The translations under genes and the position numbers were made by a program. From Hydractinia symbiolongicarpus (taxonomy: Eukaryota; Cnidaria; Hydrozoa; Anthoathecata; Hydractiniidae), in contig NC_079884.1 in NCBI RefSeq assembly GCF_029227915.1, positions 22,320,001 to 22,384,000 on the forward strand: DNA of 64,000 bases. The letters are read 5' to 3'. Of this stretch, positions 51,050 to 64,000 are shown piece by piece. The notes below the pieces were generated by a model. That model saw only the letters and a program-made list of their open reading frames with translations, was not told the DNA's origin and searched no databases. The first letter of the stretch is position 1, and each line of letters starts with the position of its first letter.

Positions 51050-53660
51050 AACAATAGTCATGGGAAGGGGAAATAGTTTTGATTTTTCTATTTAAATTGT
51101 GTTATCAGATTTTTTTTTCGAAAAATGCATATGTCATTTTCTTTCATTTTTTCTGAATAATCAGGGGAAGGGATATAATTAAAGGGTGGATTTTTCAAAT
51201 ATTTTGGTAATTTGAGAATAAAGAATATTTAAAGTGATTTATAACCATTAAGCGTATGTGTTGTAATTTACAACGTTACTCGAATAATACATTTTTGATT
51301 TTTGACGCTTAGGACAAGAGAATGGAATTAAATTTAAACGTCGGGATGACGCTTAACTTCCCAATTTCTGAGTCTTCCTGATAATAATTCCCTGTTTTAC
51401 TTCGCCAGAACTAAAGTGAATTCATTTAGTTGAACTGTTTGAATTGTACTTTCGGAGTGAAGCTTGGACCTGAATTTTGGTCTTAATAGTGAAATTGGAA
51501 TGCCACTACAGGTGTAAAAAATAGACATAAATAAAATTGACGTCAAATGAATGCTGCTGCGCATGTTCAGTAATTATACGGTCGATGTAAAAATGACAAC
51601 GGCCCGAAATTTAATTCACTTAGGGTAAAGCTTTTACATCACTTCAGGCAAGGAGGTTTATTCACACCTGCGTAATAACGCCCTTCGCCTTCATTACGAC
51701 TTTGCCCATCTTTGTGTTTTTTTAACTACAAGTTAGTTTTATCTTCAATATATGGTTTCAGAAAAAACTGCTTTTTTTTATTCATATTTTGAGATTTATA
51801 CACCAATATTCGTATTCAAATTTTAGCTATATTACTTAATGATCAGGAAGTTTCGTGGGCAGAAAGATTTGTGATTTTTGACTCTACTTGTGAAAGTTTT
51901 AGAACATTCCAAATCAAAAAATCGCGAAAGTTTTTCTGGCGAAATTACAGATATTTCTCGACTCGCATAAGTTATTTTGTACTAATTTTTATTTATCTTG
52001 GTCGGAAAAGGACCCCGATTGCTAATCTTTCGCACCCTAAAACCATAAAACGTGATAAATTTTATAAATGCGAATGTCTGAATCACGATGAAAATAGCGA
52101 CGAGTGGAAAGAAGTTACTGAAAGTGATAATTGACTTGTTGGAGGAAATCCAAAAATCTATAAATTATAAAGTTTCTTTTCCCACTTAAATCGCAAAAGT
52201 TATTTATGCGAGAAAAATTAGCAACACTGCTGCGCTCAGTGTTAAAGTAAATGGCTATCTACCTTTTTTGTCCACAAATTTGTTATCTTCTTCTTTTAAA
52301 TAGACTGCTTTTCTTCTTCCCTAAACAATATCTAGTTCTTCACAAACAACTTTTTAACAATAAAGCTCCTTAAAAAAAACTGTCCATGGTGAAAAAAAGT
52401 ATTACTGAGCATACACTAAAGAAAAGTGTTAAACTAACAGCTTCAAGCGCAAACAACGCAAATGAAACCATGGATACAAATTTGAGTGTCACCTAAAGCC
52501 ATACACGACCATCTGGTAAATTTTTAATCAACAAACTAGAAACAACGTGAAAGCAAAGGGAAAAAAGAAGGAGGAGATATAAAAGAGGAAATACCTCCAT
52601 GGTATGATGCAGGCGATATGACGGGCAAGTGTAACCATTCTTTTGATAAATTTACAATGTGGTTTTTAGATTGCAATATGGATAATCATATCGTTTTCTA
52701 GCCTACTGCGGCCGTAACAGAAACATTGAGATTGTCTGGGATTTTTTTATTTTTCATATAATACACCCTCATTAGAAAATTAGAAAAAACAAGTTATGAA
52801 TACTTTAGATTTGAAGCGTAATAAAAAAGAATGCCATCTCTAAGGAGAATTAAAAACTCAAATACTTGTGTCTGCTTGGCGTAAGATTTGATTTTGCCAA
52901 TGATTTAAATTCAAGGGTTGACTGGCTTTTGTAAATCTTGTTATAGACAGCAAGTCAAGAAAAAGAAAAGAAACTCTTATCTATAGTTGACGCAGTTCGT
53001 TATGGTGGAACAAACAAGTTTTAAAAGAATACGATAACAAATTGAATTTGTATGTATTTTTAATTGTAAAAAATACATTCCACGTTTTGTGCTCTTTAAA
53101 AACTATATTTCCAAACATTGCCGTGTTATTGCCGACGTCAGAAAAATTCCAAATGATGGATCATTCAATTGTTCTTCTGTCTGAATGGTTTTTTCCACGA
53201 ATTTATCGACTAGTACAATATACTAATATTCTAACTGTGTCTGTGACAGGTAAATGACGGAGATGTTTATTTTTCTTGCCAGTTTTCTAAGTCATTTATC
53301 GCAATTGACGCAGATTGGTGCCATACTAAAGGCTGCCTAATTTCCCCCTCATCATGAATAATACGCCAGCACACGTGCGCGTAATTGCAGGGGCGTGTGT
53401 CAACGTTCAAATGATAATATTTATCAATTACATTTTACCAAGACTCAAAATCAGTTCAATCAAGTTCTCCCATCTATTATTTTATCGTAAAAAGTACGAA
53501 AACACGGCAATTAGGAAGGTAAGCAAGTTCTGATATAACTCAAACCATTTGATATTATGAAAAACCAAGGAAAATTCAACTTTAGAGTATGTTTTCACTT
53601 AATTAACGCGTGTTAGCAGCGTTGTTTTGTGCCACGGCAAATATAGAAAAGAGTCCTGAC
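51050..53660. other. Gene-poor region, no gene supported
   Basis: A short open segment at about 52540-52700 (plus) reads 'IPPWYDAGDMTG' and 'FDKFTMWFLDCN'. It looks protein-like but has no clear splice sites and no family I can name. A frame at 51871-52134 overlaps 'aatcgcgaaagttt' words of the dispersed repeat, so I do not call it. Confidence 0.35.
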
Positions 53661-53694
53661 AGGTAGATAGATAGATAGATGTGCATATTTTACA

Positions 53695-53975
53695 TGACTA
53701 GCCTCACAAATATCGAGGGATATACCCTGTCTATTATTTCCAGGAGGGGCCATGGCTTAGATGGAGAGTCCTAGAGTATTTAATGCTCATTTTGAGCTAC
53801 GCAGACCCAATTAGGGCCCGCGCTCTACTAGACAACTCCCGGCAACATCCAACGGCCCACACAGTGTGCCATCTCCCCAATTTCCCTCACATGGCTTGGG
53901 TTAACCCGGGGCTATGGTAACATTCACTCGCCCATGTTGAATCGCCGTCCTCGATATCTGAGATATCGAGGCGTC
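53695..53975. repeat. GC-rich dispersed-repeat-like block with terminal hairpin
   Basis: Clearly GC-richer than its surroundings. It ends in a perfect foldback at 53949-53971 (CCTCGATATC, 3 bases, GATATCGAGG), and ATATCGAGGG occurs near its left end (53719). An ATAG tetranucleotide run lies just upstream (53662-53681). Likely a mobile element of unknown class. Confidence 0.45.
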
Positions 53976-54439
53976 AGGAAAGATATGACCTTCTTTTCTA
54001 TGTTTTTTAAAAGTGTCAGAAAAAAATGTGAGTCTATGAGAAAGAAGAACAGAGTTTATCCAGCTGAACTATGGTAAATACATTCGTAATTTTTTATATT
54101 GTCTGTTTACCGCTGCCTGTTTATGCTACTCATTCCGCTACGCTATTTAAAACTTTTGTTTTTATTCTTTGTTTTTTTATGGTTTATCGAAAGCATTTTT
54201 TTAAAATAATACAAACGTCATGGATAATTAACTATTATGAATGCGTGCACAGACAAAGTTACGCATAATTAATATTGCGTTGTCTATTTCGTTAAAAATG
54301 TTTTTTTTCGCGCTTTTCTAAAGAAATTAACAAAAACAAAGTTATGATGAAAAGAGCAACAAATTTTAACAAGCGTAAGTGATTTGTTTTGTTTTGACCC
54401 CGCCTGCCTATCGATTGAAATCAAAAAATTAAATTAGTT

Positions 54440-54640
54440 AGCTCCCAGTAACTCGAACACCGGATAACTGAAACTTTCGTTCTCTCGAACCATTTTCTTG
54501 GGTGCCTTGAACTTTCGTTAATGCGTTTTGATAAACAACTCCGGTTAACTCTAACCGCGGATAACTTGAACATTTGTTAACTCGACCCATTTTACGTTCC
54601 TTTCGAGTCTAATTTCTTTAAATAACTCGAACTTTAATCC
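54440..54640. mobile_element. Pogo/Tigger-like subterminal repeats
   Basis: Repeated words 'AACTCGAACACCGGATAAC', 'CTCTCGAACCATTTTC', 'AACTCTAACCGCGGATAAC' and 'AACTCGACCCATTTTAC' follow each other, as in the end of a pogo/Tigger-type element. No matching other end or transposase was found. Confidence 0.4.
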
Positions 54641-55930
54641 CAGTCGTAATATGTTGAGACAGGACAGCTTCAATTTTTTGTCACCACAAGTAATAACATA
54701 GGCTATTTCTACGTTCTATTCACACCTTTTGAACTTGTCAAGGTTCAGAGCGGACTTCGAGTGGACTCAGAACCGTCGTCTCAGAGCGGACTTCGGACTT
54801 AGGTTATTTAGCTAAGCCCAAACTCCCAAAATATGCTAATTGTTGCTGACGTCAGCATCACAATTTCGCACGAATTATAGGGTCCTCTAGGGCCCCGATG
54901 TGGGTTATTTTGTAGTGCAGGCGTGCTAGAAAATGCGAATAGCACATTTTAAACACTTTCTTCCTGTCCTACGTGCGTGCAAAAGTAGCGACTGTGCAAC
55001 CTGTCTGTTGCGTAGCATTCACCGTGTGAAGCTTTTGTGCATATTTTAAAAAATGACGAAGAAACTTACTTTGCGTCAATATTTGTGTCTAGAAAAGTAG
55101 ATAAGTAGATGATAAGTAGAAGGGACTTTAATGCCAAGATTACACCTTTTTCCGGGATAAACCGGTTTAACTCAAACTATAATCTAATTTAAACTAAATT
55201 CGTTTAAACATTCATTTAAACGCCACCGTCGCCATTCTTGTCTATTCCGTTTTTTGTTAAATTGAATTCTCGCGTACTTTATTTTTTTAAAAACCTTGTG
55301 TTTAGCAAAATTGGGAGATGATAGCTAAGATTCTGTTTTTGCTTAAATTTACCACTTTTTGACTTTTTCAATACTATCTTTCTTTCACTGACATTGTGTC
55401 AGCTGTAAAAGTAGAGAGTACCAGCCAGTGACTTCCCACAAAGGATTTGGAAAATTTTTACTACGTTAATCACAGAGAAAACAGGTTTTTTCGATAAATA
55501 TGGCTGAGGCATAAACTTTGATGTTGATGATTGACGAAATGCCTTTCAACTAATAAATGAATATTCCTAAAACATGTGCCAGGATAAAAAGATTCAATAT
55601 GCAGTTTAAGTATTTGGCCAAAATTAGGAGTGAGTTCATGAGTGATGAACATGGAGACATGGGGGTGATCAGAATCTGCTCATTTTTGGATCAGAGCTTT
55701 CTTTTATTAATCAGATTCACATAATAAATTTTTAAATTTTACATCTCTAGATTGACGGAAAACACCCTTCCAGACGTCAACGATCTCATGGTTCAATGTT
55801 AAAAATCACGATAAATGTTTCCATATTGTAGTAATTTAGAAAAGCTGCATTGTTTAATTGGCATCAAAATTTAGATAAAAATTTTCCATCAGAAACCAAA
55901 AGGTAGAGAGAGATGCACATTTACATTACA
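54641..55930. other. Intergenic, no gene seen
   Basis: Contains a duplicated 'TCAGAGCGGACTTCG' phrase at about 54747 and 54780 and a 12-bp palindrome GCTGACGTCAGC (54845-54856). Otherwise AT-rich and featureless. Confidence 0.4.
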
Positions 55931-55949
55931 CGACTACAATAATATAAAA

Positions 55950-56185
55950 ATTGATAAGAACACTAGCAATTTTAAGGGTGCTGGCACTTTGTAGAAAATG
56001 CTGTTTAAAGCTGAAAAACATAGTTCGCTAACAGCATTTGTAGCATGCATAACTAACACCAGTTTTCCCACTTTTATAACGTCAAAGAAAAGTAGTTTTC
56101 TTGGGCTATCTAACTTTGGTAGAGATGACACTAAATCTCTCTCTGAAAATCTGTCATAAGATGGGACAGGCCCAACTATTGACAA
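55950..56185 (-). pseudogene. hAT transposase C-terminal fragment
   Basis: The minus-strand frame contains 'KVGKLVLVMHATNAVSELCF' followed by SALNSI. This matches the hAT dimerisation motif, in which L.LVMPATNAVSERSFSAL is usual. The upstream segment RFSERDLVSSLPKLDSPRKL fits the preceding linker. The canonical ERSFS is changed to ELCFS, and the remainder of the C-terminus is lost. Confidence 0.6.
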
Positions 56186-56548
56186 AAGACTCTTGGTTTC
56201 AAAAATTGTACCAAAAAAACAGGCCTAACTATTCACACTTTTTAGAAACAGCCACAACATGGGCCAGTCTGAATACTCCCAGAATTAAGGTAAACCTTGT
56301 AACATGGGCAACACACTGTTACGAATTTTAAAAAGATAGGCCTAGTGCTGCTGTGGACAAATGCAGTATCTATAGGAGAGGACTAAAGAGAACAAAAATT
56401 GTATGGAGGAAAATAAATCATGAATTCTCTAAATATAATCTATTACAAATATAGCTAAAGTAATGAGCAGTGCAAATACCATGTCATAAATTCTTTTTTT
56501 AAAAAAAATTGAATAAACAACACATAAATTGACAAATAAATTTTATAA

Positions 56549-56740
56549 ATGGAATTAGTAGCACAGTCGGTACAGCGTTCAACTCATGTCCAAGTGGTTG
56601 TGGGTTTGATCCCCACATAAGGCTGTGGTCCGGTCGGGCAAGAATTTCAAAAAAGGTTTTTGTAGATCAAATGGGAGCTTTAAAGACTCCGCTCAAAACT
56701 GGTGCAGTTGATCACATAAAGTATAAATTAAGACATAATA
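56549..56740 (+). mobile_element. tRNA-derived SINE
   Basis: A box TAGCACAGTCGG at 56559-56570 and B box GGTTTGATCC at 56603-56612 have the spacing of a Pol III tRNA promoter. A non-tRNA body follows to about 56740, ending AT-rich. The acceptor stem does not pair well, so it is a SINE rather than a tRNA gene. Confidence 0.6.
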
Positions 56741-59700
56741 TTTTTTATCTGTCTCTAAGGTACGTAATGGGTCAAGTTGAAATAATTCCATCGAAAATTA
56801 TCTTGAAAAGTAAACATAAATAGCTTAAACAATAGCTAGCTATATATACCTGTATATGTATATAACATGACATTACACTGAGCTGAATGTTATATCTTAT
56901 CTGAGTCATAATTTTTTAGCTGGTTAGTTAATAGCTAATTATGTAGCATATTGAATGCACACAACAACCCAGATAAAAACATCTTCAATCATGCATTTGC
57001 TGATATGGTCTTGCACCAAGAGTTTCCAAGTAGTGTTGTTTTCGCTACCGACTCTCAGCTAGTGTCGGGGTCCTGGGGTTGTCGTTTGCTCGACCGAGAC
57101 TCTTTTGGAGAGACCACGTTTTCCTTGTACTACGTTTTTTATTTATTACGAGTTCTCGAAGCCGTGAGGCAACATCGTTCTTTAGAGAAACTGTCAAATT
57201 ATAGTAATAACTGTATTTTATCGAGACTTTATATATTTAATATCAACCTATCAAACTAAAGACTATTGAGCTTATACGTTGTTTGAATGAGTTGACACTA
57301 GCCATATACAGCAATATAAAAAAGTTACTGCAGTTAAGGTAGAACTTATGGAAACAATTGCTGTGCCGTGTAGGCAATCTTTCCAGGTTTCGAAAGATGA
57401 CTTTTTAGCATCTAAAATGCCGGAAATATTGAAAACCTCAAACCGTTTCAAACGGATCCCCTAATCTGTCATCGTGGTAGGAAAAATAGTTGATATGTCA
57501 AATCTCCATCTCAAAGGCTCCTTAGACGCCCCTGGACACTGAAGTATGTTTCACATAATCGTTTACGGAGGAGTATTAAGCCGTATGATAATTTTTCGTC
57601 TACTGGCGTTTTTAATGTTATCTATGTTTGCTGAGCCTAACGTCACCAGCAAATAATATTGCTTCTATTCACCCATAAACTTTCACCTAAAAACAACCAT
57701 GGACACCCCTTACACAAAGGAAAGGACAGAAGACGCCGTTTACTCATAATTTGCTTTAAATTTTCACATAAATCCAAATAATTTTTTTTTAGGTCTAGCT
57801 ACGTTGATAACGAACGGACATTTTGTAACATAACGCAAACTTAGAGTTGTGGATGTACAATATGTTTTATTTAACTAGTTTCCAACTGCAACCGTGGTCC
57901 CAGGGTTCCTCTACGCCTATGATATCATGATGGTAATCATCCCGTCGGAATATCATTTTAGGTTCCGCAAGACATGCAAAATAACCTTGCTTAGATTTTA
58001 TTTTCTTCGCGACAAGAGCACCCCAGTTTTTTATGTAAGGGTGGCCAAATGTCTATCGTTTCTTACAGAATTAGCAATTCCATATTTTGCTTCAGGTTGC
58101 ATAATTGCGCAAAATTTATGAATTTAAATAATTATTATTTCTGCATCTCTAATATCTCCATCTCTAGTTATTTTTGTTCCCTCGTTGTTGATATTGATTG
58201 TTTTTTGTCTTTTCTTTCTCTTTTTTTTTTCTAATCTAGAAAATCTGCTGAGCACCTAATCTTCAACTTAAACGTAAATTTTTCCTTCCCTTTCCCGTAA
58301 ATTTTAATAGTACACGTTTGTATCCAAACTATATTGTAGTTGTTGGTTAATTTAAAATCCTGCACATGCTTTAGCCGAAAGCATCGTCAACTTCCGAAAG
58401 CTAGTGAAATCATGCTTAACTGTGATTATGTAAACCACCGTAGCAATCTAGAGGAACATTGGGCTGTCGTTGGCGGTTTCAAGTCATGCTTTTAATTGAT
58501 ACCGAATGGCTCTTTGCTGTCTTAAATTCAATATCAATATTTATACGCTCTTCTAGGTCAAATAGTTTATCTTACCAAACAAGATGACAGAAAAAAAGGT
58601 TAGGCCTGGGACTTAGTATGTTTAGTATAATATTTAGTTGATAATGAGATTTTTACTAAGGAAGAAATGAGATTGAATCTAGTTCACAGTATTTGCCGTG
58701 TTATTGTTGTGGCGTCAATTTCGAAATGATGCAGACAACCTACAACTTTAAAATTTTCTCTTTTTTTCCCTTTCAAATTATAGAGAAATGTGCCATGTAT
58801 TGCAAAAATTTGTTTACTTGATGAAATTCCCTTCAAATTATATTTTAGCTCTGTAATAAAAACTATATCGATTATAAAGGTTTATAAACGACATTCTCTG
58901 TAACAAAAAAATCATTGACAAAAATGTTTGTAGAAGCAATCTAACATATCGTCATTATTCTCTCTGAAAGAAAAAACAATGTATACTTCACTAAAAAGCT
59001 ATATTTAAAAGCAGCCAGCTAAAATCTTCTCAAGTAAAATCCCAGGAACGTCAAAATCAAAAGGTGGGACACTTTTTTGGTTGAAACTATTTTGAAATGT
59101 TCGCTATATAACGGCAAAAAGCAACGATTTCGATCGACATTCTCGGACTTTATTCCAAATATTTGCCTTACTACAAGCATGGCGGCTATAAATTTCCATG
59201 GAACTTATATATGTTACGAGGATTGTGATAAATTCGAGAATTATTCAAATTAACCGGATATTAGCTATTCATATTAAAATAACCCTAACCCTTATACCTT
59301 ATACCCGAGGAAAATGCATAATTAACAATTGACTATAATGTTAGAGACTGTAGAAAATGAAGATATAGAGAACAATGTAGATTATTTTTAAAATAACCGC
59401 ATCATAGCTTATATTTATTCTCTTGATAAAATGAGCAGACTAAAAATTAAAAAACCCCGATAAAATGTATGTGATGAAGAACTCACTGTTTATGTCGATG
59501 TTGACAAACAAAGCATGGTTTTCCTGTTGAAGATGTTAAGCCTATTCTGTCCCGGGAGGGGGTGCAGACTCCGCCCCTCGAAGCCACCCCTGAAAATCTC
59601 TATGAAATCCTTATAGTCAGGAAAATACAATGATTTTCGTTAGAATTATCCTCATAACTTGATACTTACAACACAACTTTATTTATCGGCGGAATCTTTC

Positions 59701-62700
59701 TGAGAACTTTAGTCACGTGATTAATCCAATCACTCCATTTTTTTTTTATTTTACACGAAAATAGGGAAGCGGCGGATTTTCGGGATTTTTTGCCATTATT
59801 CATGCTACCTATGTAAAAACCAAATAATATGTTAATAACTTTTATTTCGTTGTCAGAAACTTTAAACAATGTAAAAATTCGCCCTAGAGCATGAGCAATT
59901 GAAATTTAAGCACATAGTGGTAAATTAGACAAATTTTACCATTCCCATGACGTCACAGAGGAAGTGCGGACATAAGCAAAAATTTATTATTGCCATTATG
60001 TTCCTTAATAACGTACTACAGAATGAATTGATACGAAAAATGTAACAGTAGACAATAAAATAGCTTTATGAAATATTCACGAGATACTGTTAGTTGACAG
60101 CACAGAAACAAATGAGCTAAAAAATTGAATCAAAAACAATGTGTATATGAAGAGGTTCCTGTGTCTAACAATCACTATATCCACAACTTAATTTAGTTAA
60201 ATTTAGTAGCATGAGAATTCGCAGAAGAAACAACAAATTCTTCGACATTCTACGGAGACTCATTTATAATGCTTACTATTATGTCCACCATGATAATAGC
60301 AAACATTATTATTGCTATTATCTGCCATGAATTAGACATTCCATTCCATTAACATTAAAGCATGATTTCTGCAAGGAAAACTTATTGATAGAAAATCATA
60401 TGAATGGTCACCTAAGAAATCCTAAAATGGATTTACGCCGAACATACTGTTTGACCGTTGTGAGCTGGTAAAAAGGGTAAAAAGTGTAAACAAAGCCACT
60501 GCTGGTGACTTAGTCTACAAGTTAAGGTGAACAAACATTGCCTTTTAAATTTTAGGTAGTATTGAAGGAAGCAGGTTTTTTGAATTATAGCTAGTCGGAA
60601 TTGGGCTGATGGAGATTCACAAGTAAGCTAGGTAACCCTAAAGGTAACAAATGTTAGCTCTTTTAAAAACTGATTTAAAACGACTTTGTCTCACATTTAC
60701 AACTATGTCGTTTTTTCTTATATTCAATTATTTTTTCCTTAGCCTGACAGTCTAAAAGGGTTAGACAAGTCGTCAGTCCAAACTTCGCCTTTCATAAAAG
60801 CTGCAGGATCTTATATTCTTATAAGAAATATAATGATAGAAATAATAACTTATGATATGAATTATTTTCATATAATATTTAAAATCAACAGACGATCGCT
60901 TTGAGTAGTATTAACACCTTTGCGTCCATTTAACGTCATCTTTAGTTAAAAGAATAGCGAAAAAAATTGATCGGATGAATGCAGATTAAATGTATTATGT
61001 TTGTAGCTAGCTGGGAGTCGATCTCCTTTAATAAGTTGTTGTTATTAAAACTATTATAACTGTACGAAACAATTATTTACGTCAGGATACTAAATGAGAT
61101 CCTATATGAGGATCACTTATGTCCAGCTGCACGAAATATGCTTAATTAACGTATTGCAGTTCGATTAAAAAAGTGCAATAACGTTTACAGCATAAGAATT
61201 GTTTTAAAAAAATTGCCTCTTAAGCAAGGCTAAAATACCAATAAGTCGTTTGTTAGTTATACCTCGTGATCACTTAACTTTATGATGCTGGGATACAGGA
61301 TCATCTAAAAGAAAATTAAGTTTCCTATCCGGCAGTGCTCAGGTTCACCAATAAGAGGTGGGGGTGGTCAGGAATGGGGTTTAAAGACGAAAAGTTGCCG
61401 GTGAACGATAGAGATTTTTTAAAAATTGTTGAAGATGAAGAATTTTAAATATGTTCTGAATGATATGAATGGTCTTAGTATTTTAACGTTCATTTTCAAT
61501 AAAAATTAAAAGAAAAAGAAAAAAAACTTATTAATGGACAAGTTATATTAAACTAAAACTATTTCTTTGTAGAAATTATATTCGCGAGACATAGCATTGC
61601 CTTGATAATTGGATGTTGACCAATTTGTGATTAAAAAGTTTCATTGTCATGGAAATGTTCATTATATTCATTAAACTGTATATTGGAAAGCTTTCCAACT
61701 ACAAACAGACATCCTTTTAACGTACACTACCTACCTGACATATATGACATGTATTTTAATGTGAAAAAATTAAAAAGAAAAATAGAAAAAACGAAACATA
61801 CAAATCCTGGTGATTTTATCTTCTACTTGATGCAAAGAGATTGGTGACGAAGGTTGAATAGCAAAGGGAAGTTTAATCATCAATTCTTGACTAATTAGAT
61901 TGAGGTGTGTCGGATTATATTTATTTTTGTTAAGCAATTGTGAAAAGGGTTCGAATTTATTCAGCATTATTCATCAAATTTGATGTCAATATTAAAAATA
62001 ATGAGATCATAAAGGTAATAGCTATTTGCAAAACAAACCCTATAAATTTTAATAAAAAACAACAACATTGATTTTTAAAGTAACGGTAAGTCCTGGTGAG
62101 TCCTCTTGTTTAAAAGTCGTATGATTTTGGATCACAGTTTAACATTGAAACTAAAATATGTTTTTGATTCGTCCATAAATCCAGGGTAATACTTTTAGGC
62201 GATTGATAGTAGCATAAAGAATCAAGGGTTTTTTTTTCAGGACAAGAAATAAAAAAGCATTATCCAATTGTGAAATAATCTGACAAAAGTTTTTTGCTTC
62301 ACCTAATTGGAGAGTTTAATTTCACTTTCCAGAGAGGGCTTTTGAGGAAGAATTGACTATGAATTTTAAGGGGTAGGGGTAATAGCGGGTAATAGAGGGG
62401 TAATAACATCATTTACTTTTTTATCTGGATAAAAATATCTACACTTTCTTTTTTTCATTTCCACCTAAAAAAGTTTAAAAAAGTTCTAATAAGTAATGTG
62501 TTCTAAAGAACTTTGAACTCGCATCGGGAATACGTAAAGATTTTAATAAGGTAATTCCACAGCATTGAATTCCATGAGAAATAATAGAAAAGGCAGCATT
62601 ATTAAGAAGATTAAAGATAACACCGATAATCCAAGTGAAATGTTCGTCACTGGCTTTACATTTGCTTTTTGTAGAAGATATGAAAACTAAATTGAATTGT

Positions 62701-63460
62701 AATTATACAGTTTTCATTAATCAAACCAAGATGGTATAATTATGCATAAAGAACTACGCCGAAATTAAAAAGTTGATTATTAGGGAGTATGTTCTGAGGT
62801 TGAACAGTTGAGTCTGTTAGCATCAAATTGTAAGTGTGTCTTTGAGTTTTTTTTAAGTTTTTGTATCTTGGTTTAGTAAGTATTTAATGGAGTTGTAAAC
62901 AAACAATTACAAATATTTTGTTGAAGATTCTTATTGTAATAACATCACTACAAAATAAATTTCAATACTCACTTTTGACGTTTCTGTTGGAGAAAAAAAA
63001 TATATGTTACGACATACACGAACAGCTATATACATATTCATCCATCATATTTTCCAGTTTCCAACGTTATCAACGTAGCTTTAGATTGCAAAATTCGAGC
63101 AAATATTTTTGGTTTGTTATATTTTAAAGCAAACTGCTTTAAAACAAACTTTAGTCTAAGATTAGGCAAAGCTTTAGAAAGCTTTAAAAAAGCTAAAATA
63201 GAAAAAAATTAAGGAACTGTAAAACAAAATCTGCATTCGCGATGGAAATGGAGGTTATAAGGTACAGGAATATTTTTTGCCAGTCAGTTATTATTTCGTA
63301 AGTTTCTAAAGTTTGGTGCGAAAACTGTGGACTGGTATGATAATTATGTGATTTGGGTAGGTTAGATAATTATTTTGCCTTTATATTTCAAATTATTTAA
63401 TTTTATGTATTATTTCTTTAGAACTTCTTTCGTTCTTTCACAAAATCCAACTCGGAATTT
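56741..63460. other. 6.7 kb without a supportable gene
   Basis: AT-rich sequence with scattered short open frames and no recognisable domains. A half-site resembling the palindromic CCCAGGG family occurs near 57900. The short segment ATGACAGAAAAAAAG followed by GT at 58584 could in principle be a first coding exon, but nothing supports it. Confidence 0.4.
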
Positions 63461-63466
63461 TTTAAT

Positions 63467-64000
63467 TGTTGTTATGGGTTGTTTTTGGTTTGCTTTTGTT
63501 GTTAAAGATGCTGTTTTGGATTATGTTGTACACCCTTAGTAACTCGTTGTTGTTTGTGATTGTTATTTTTTTCTAAGTTATTATTTTTATTCGAGGTTGT
63601 TGTTTTGTTGTTTGTTTGTTATTGTTGTTGAGGGTGCTGTTTTTGGATCATGTTTTACACCCTTATCCACTTGTTGTTGTTCATAGTTGTTATTGTTTTC
63701 TAAATTATTTCTTTTATTCGAGGTTGTTGTTTTGTTTCTTGTTTGTTGTTGTTGTTTTTGAGGATGCTATTTTTAGATCATGTTGTATACCCTTACGAAC
63801 TCGTTGTTGTTCATAGTTGTTATTGTTTTCTAAGTTTTTATTTTTATTTAAAAATGTTGTTGTTGTTGCAGGTTTGTTGTTGTTGCAGGTTTGTTGTTGT
63901 TGTCGTTGTTGCTGTTGTTGAGGATGTAGTTTGTTGATTTTATTTCACTCTTTTATCCACTCGTTGTTGATTTTAGTTGTTATTGTTTTCTGAGTTATTA
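63467..64000. repeat. Tandem satellite, unit about 128 bp, runs off the right edge
   Basis: Four units, each with a TTGTTGTT-rich head, then 'GATGCT(G/A)TTTT(G/A)GATCATGTT', 'ACACCCTTA', 'CTCGTTGTTGTTCATAG', 'TTGTTATTGTTTTCTAA' and a T-rich tail. Boundaries lie near 63467, 63597, 63724 and 63855, giving a period of 128-131 bp. The last unit has an expanded GTTGTTGTTGCAG stretch. The apparent open frames here are repeats of this unit. Confidence 0.8.

Noticed and set aside
51871-52134. 87-codon plus-strand frame
   Set aside because: It overlaps 'aatcgcgaaag' and 'ggcgaaatt' words of the dispersed CGCGAAA repeat and has no recognised motif or splice sites.
58560-58600. ATGACAGAAAAAAAG followed by GT, a possible first coding exon
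   Set aside because: Five codons are too little evidence and no downstream exon is visible in the window.
59666-59869. Minus-strand frame with KIKKKWSDWINHVTKVL
   Set aside because: Short, lysine-rich, no splice context and no family I can name with confidence; probably repeat-derived.

Overview
The window is AT-rich metazoan nuclear DNA: spliced genes with short GT-AG exons, long introns and many transposon remnants. The gene set is a discoidin domain receptor kinase, a TRP channel, RuvB-like 2 and a BOK-like Bcl-2 protein. Together with the low GC content and the repeat style (CR1-like LINEs, tRNA-SINEs, small TIR elements) this suggests a non-bilaterian animal, most likely a cnidarian and perhaps a medusozoan. 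That is an inference; no species marker was seen.

Layout. 394-14698 (minus) is a complete ten-exon discoidin domain receptor (DDR) tyrosine kinase of about 1059 aa. Its introns hold two fragments of one LINE family, a TIR element and two small inverted repeats. 14.7-28.9 kb is gene-poor and repeat-rich: a 617-bp TIR element inserted in a minisatellite, a roughly 230-bp TAA microsatellite, a cluster of GGGAAACC/GGTTTCCC modules, a pogo/Tigger-like non-autonomous element, a 134-bp tandem duplication, mini-Helitron-like units and tRNA-like SINE pieces. 28998-34725 (plus) is a complete ten-exon ankyrin-repeat TRP channel of 831 aa. 35.2-40.5 kb holds a palindromic element, a LINE 3' fragment (plus), an unidentified open frame and a nearly complete CR1-like LINE (minus). 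40851-46729 (plus) is a complete fourteen-exon RUVBL2 of 459 aa. 48507-50204 (minus) is a two-exon BOK-like Bcl-2 family gene of 278 aa, convergent with RUVBL2, whose intron carries four tandem mini-Helitron-like copies. From 50.2 kb to the end I see no supportable gene: only a hAT transposase fragment, a tRNA-derived SINE, palindromic elements and a roughly 128-bp tandem satellite running off the right edge.

The four host genes are functionally unrelated: matrix-sensing receptor kinase, cation channel, AAA+ chaperone/remodeller ATPase and apoptosis regulator. No operon-like arrangement is visible. All exon joins given were checked by hand for GT-AG ends and for phase, and each of the four coding sequences stays open from start to stop. 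The points most worth following are the extra, cysteine-less discoidin domain in the DDR, the BH3 Asp-to-Gln change in the BOK-like protein, a poly(A) hexamer apparently created by an element insertion, splice acceptors placed just before three start codons, and the mini-Helitron cluster.
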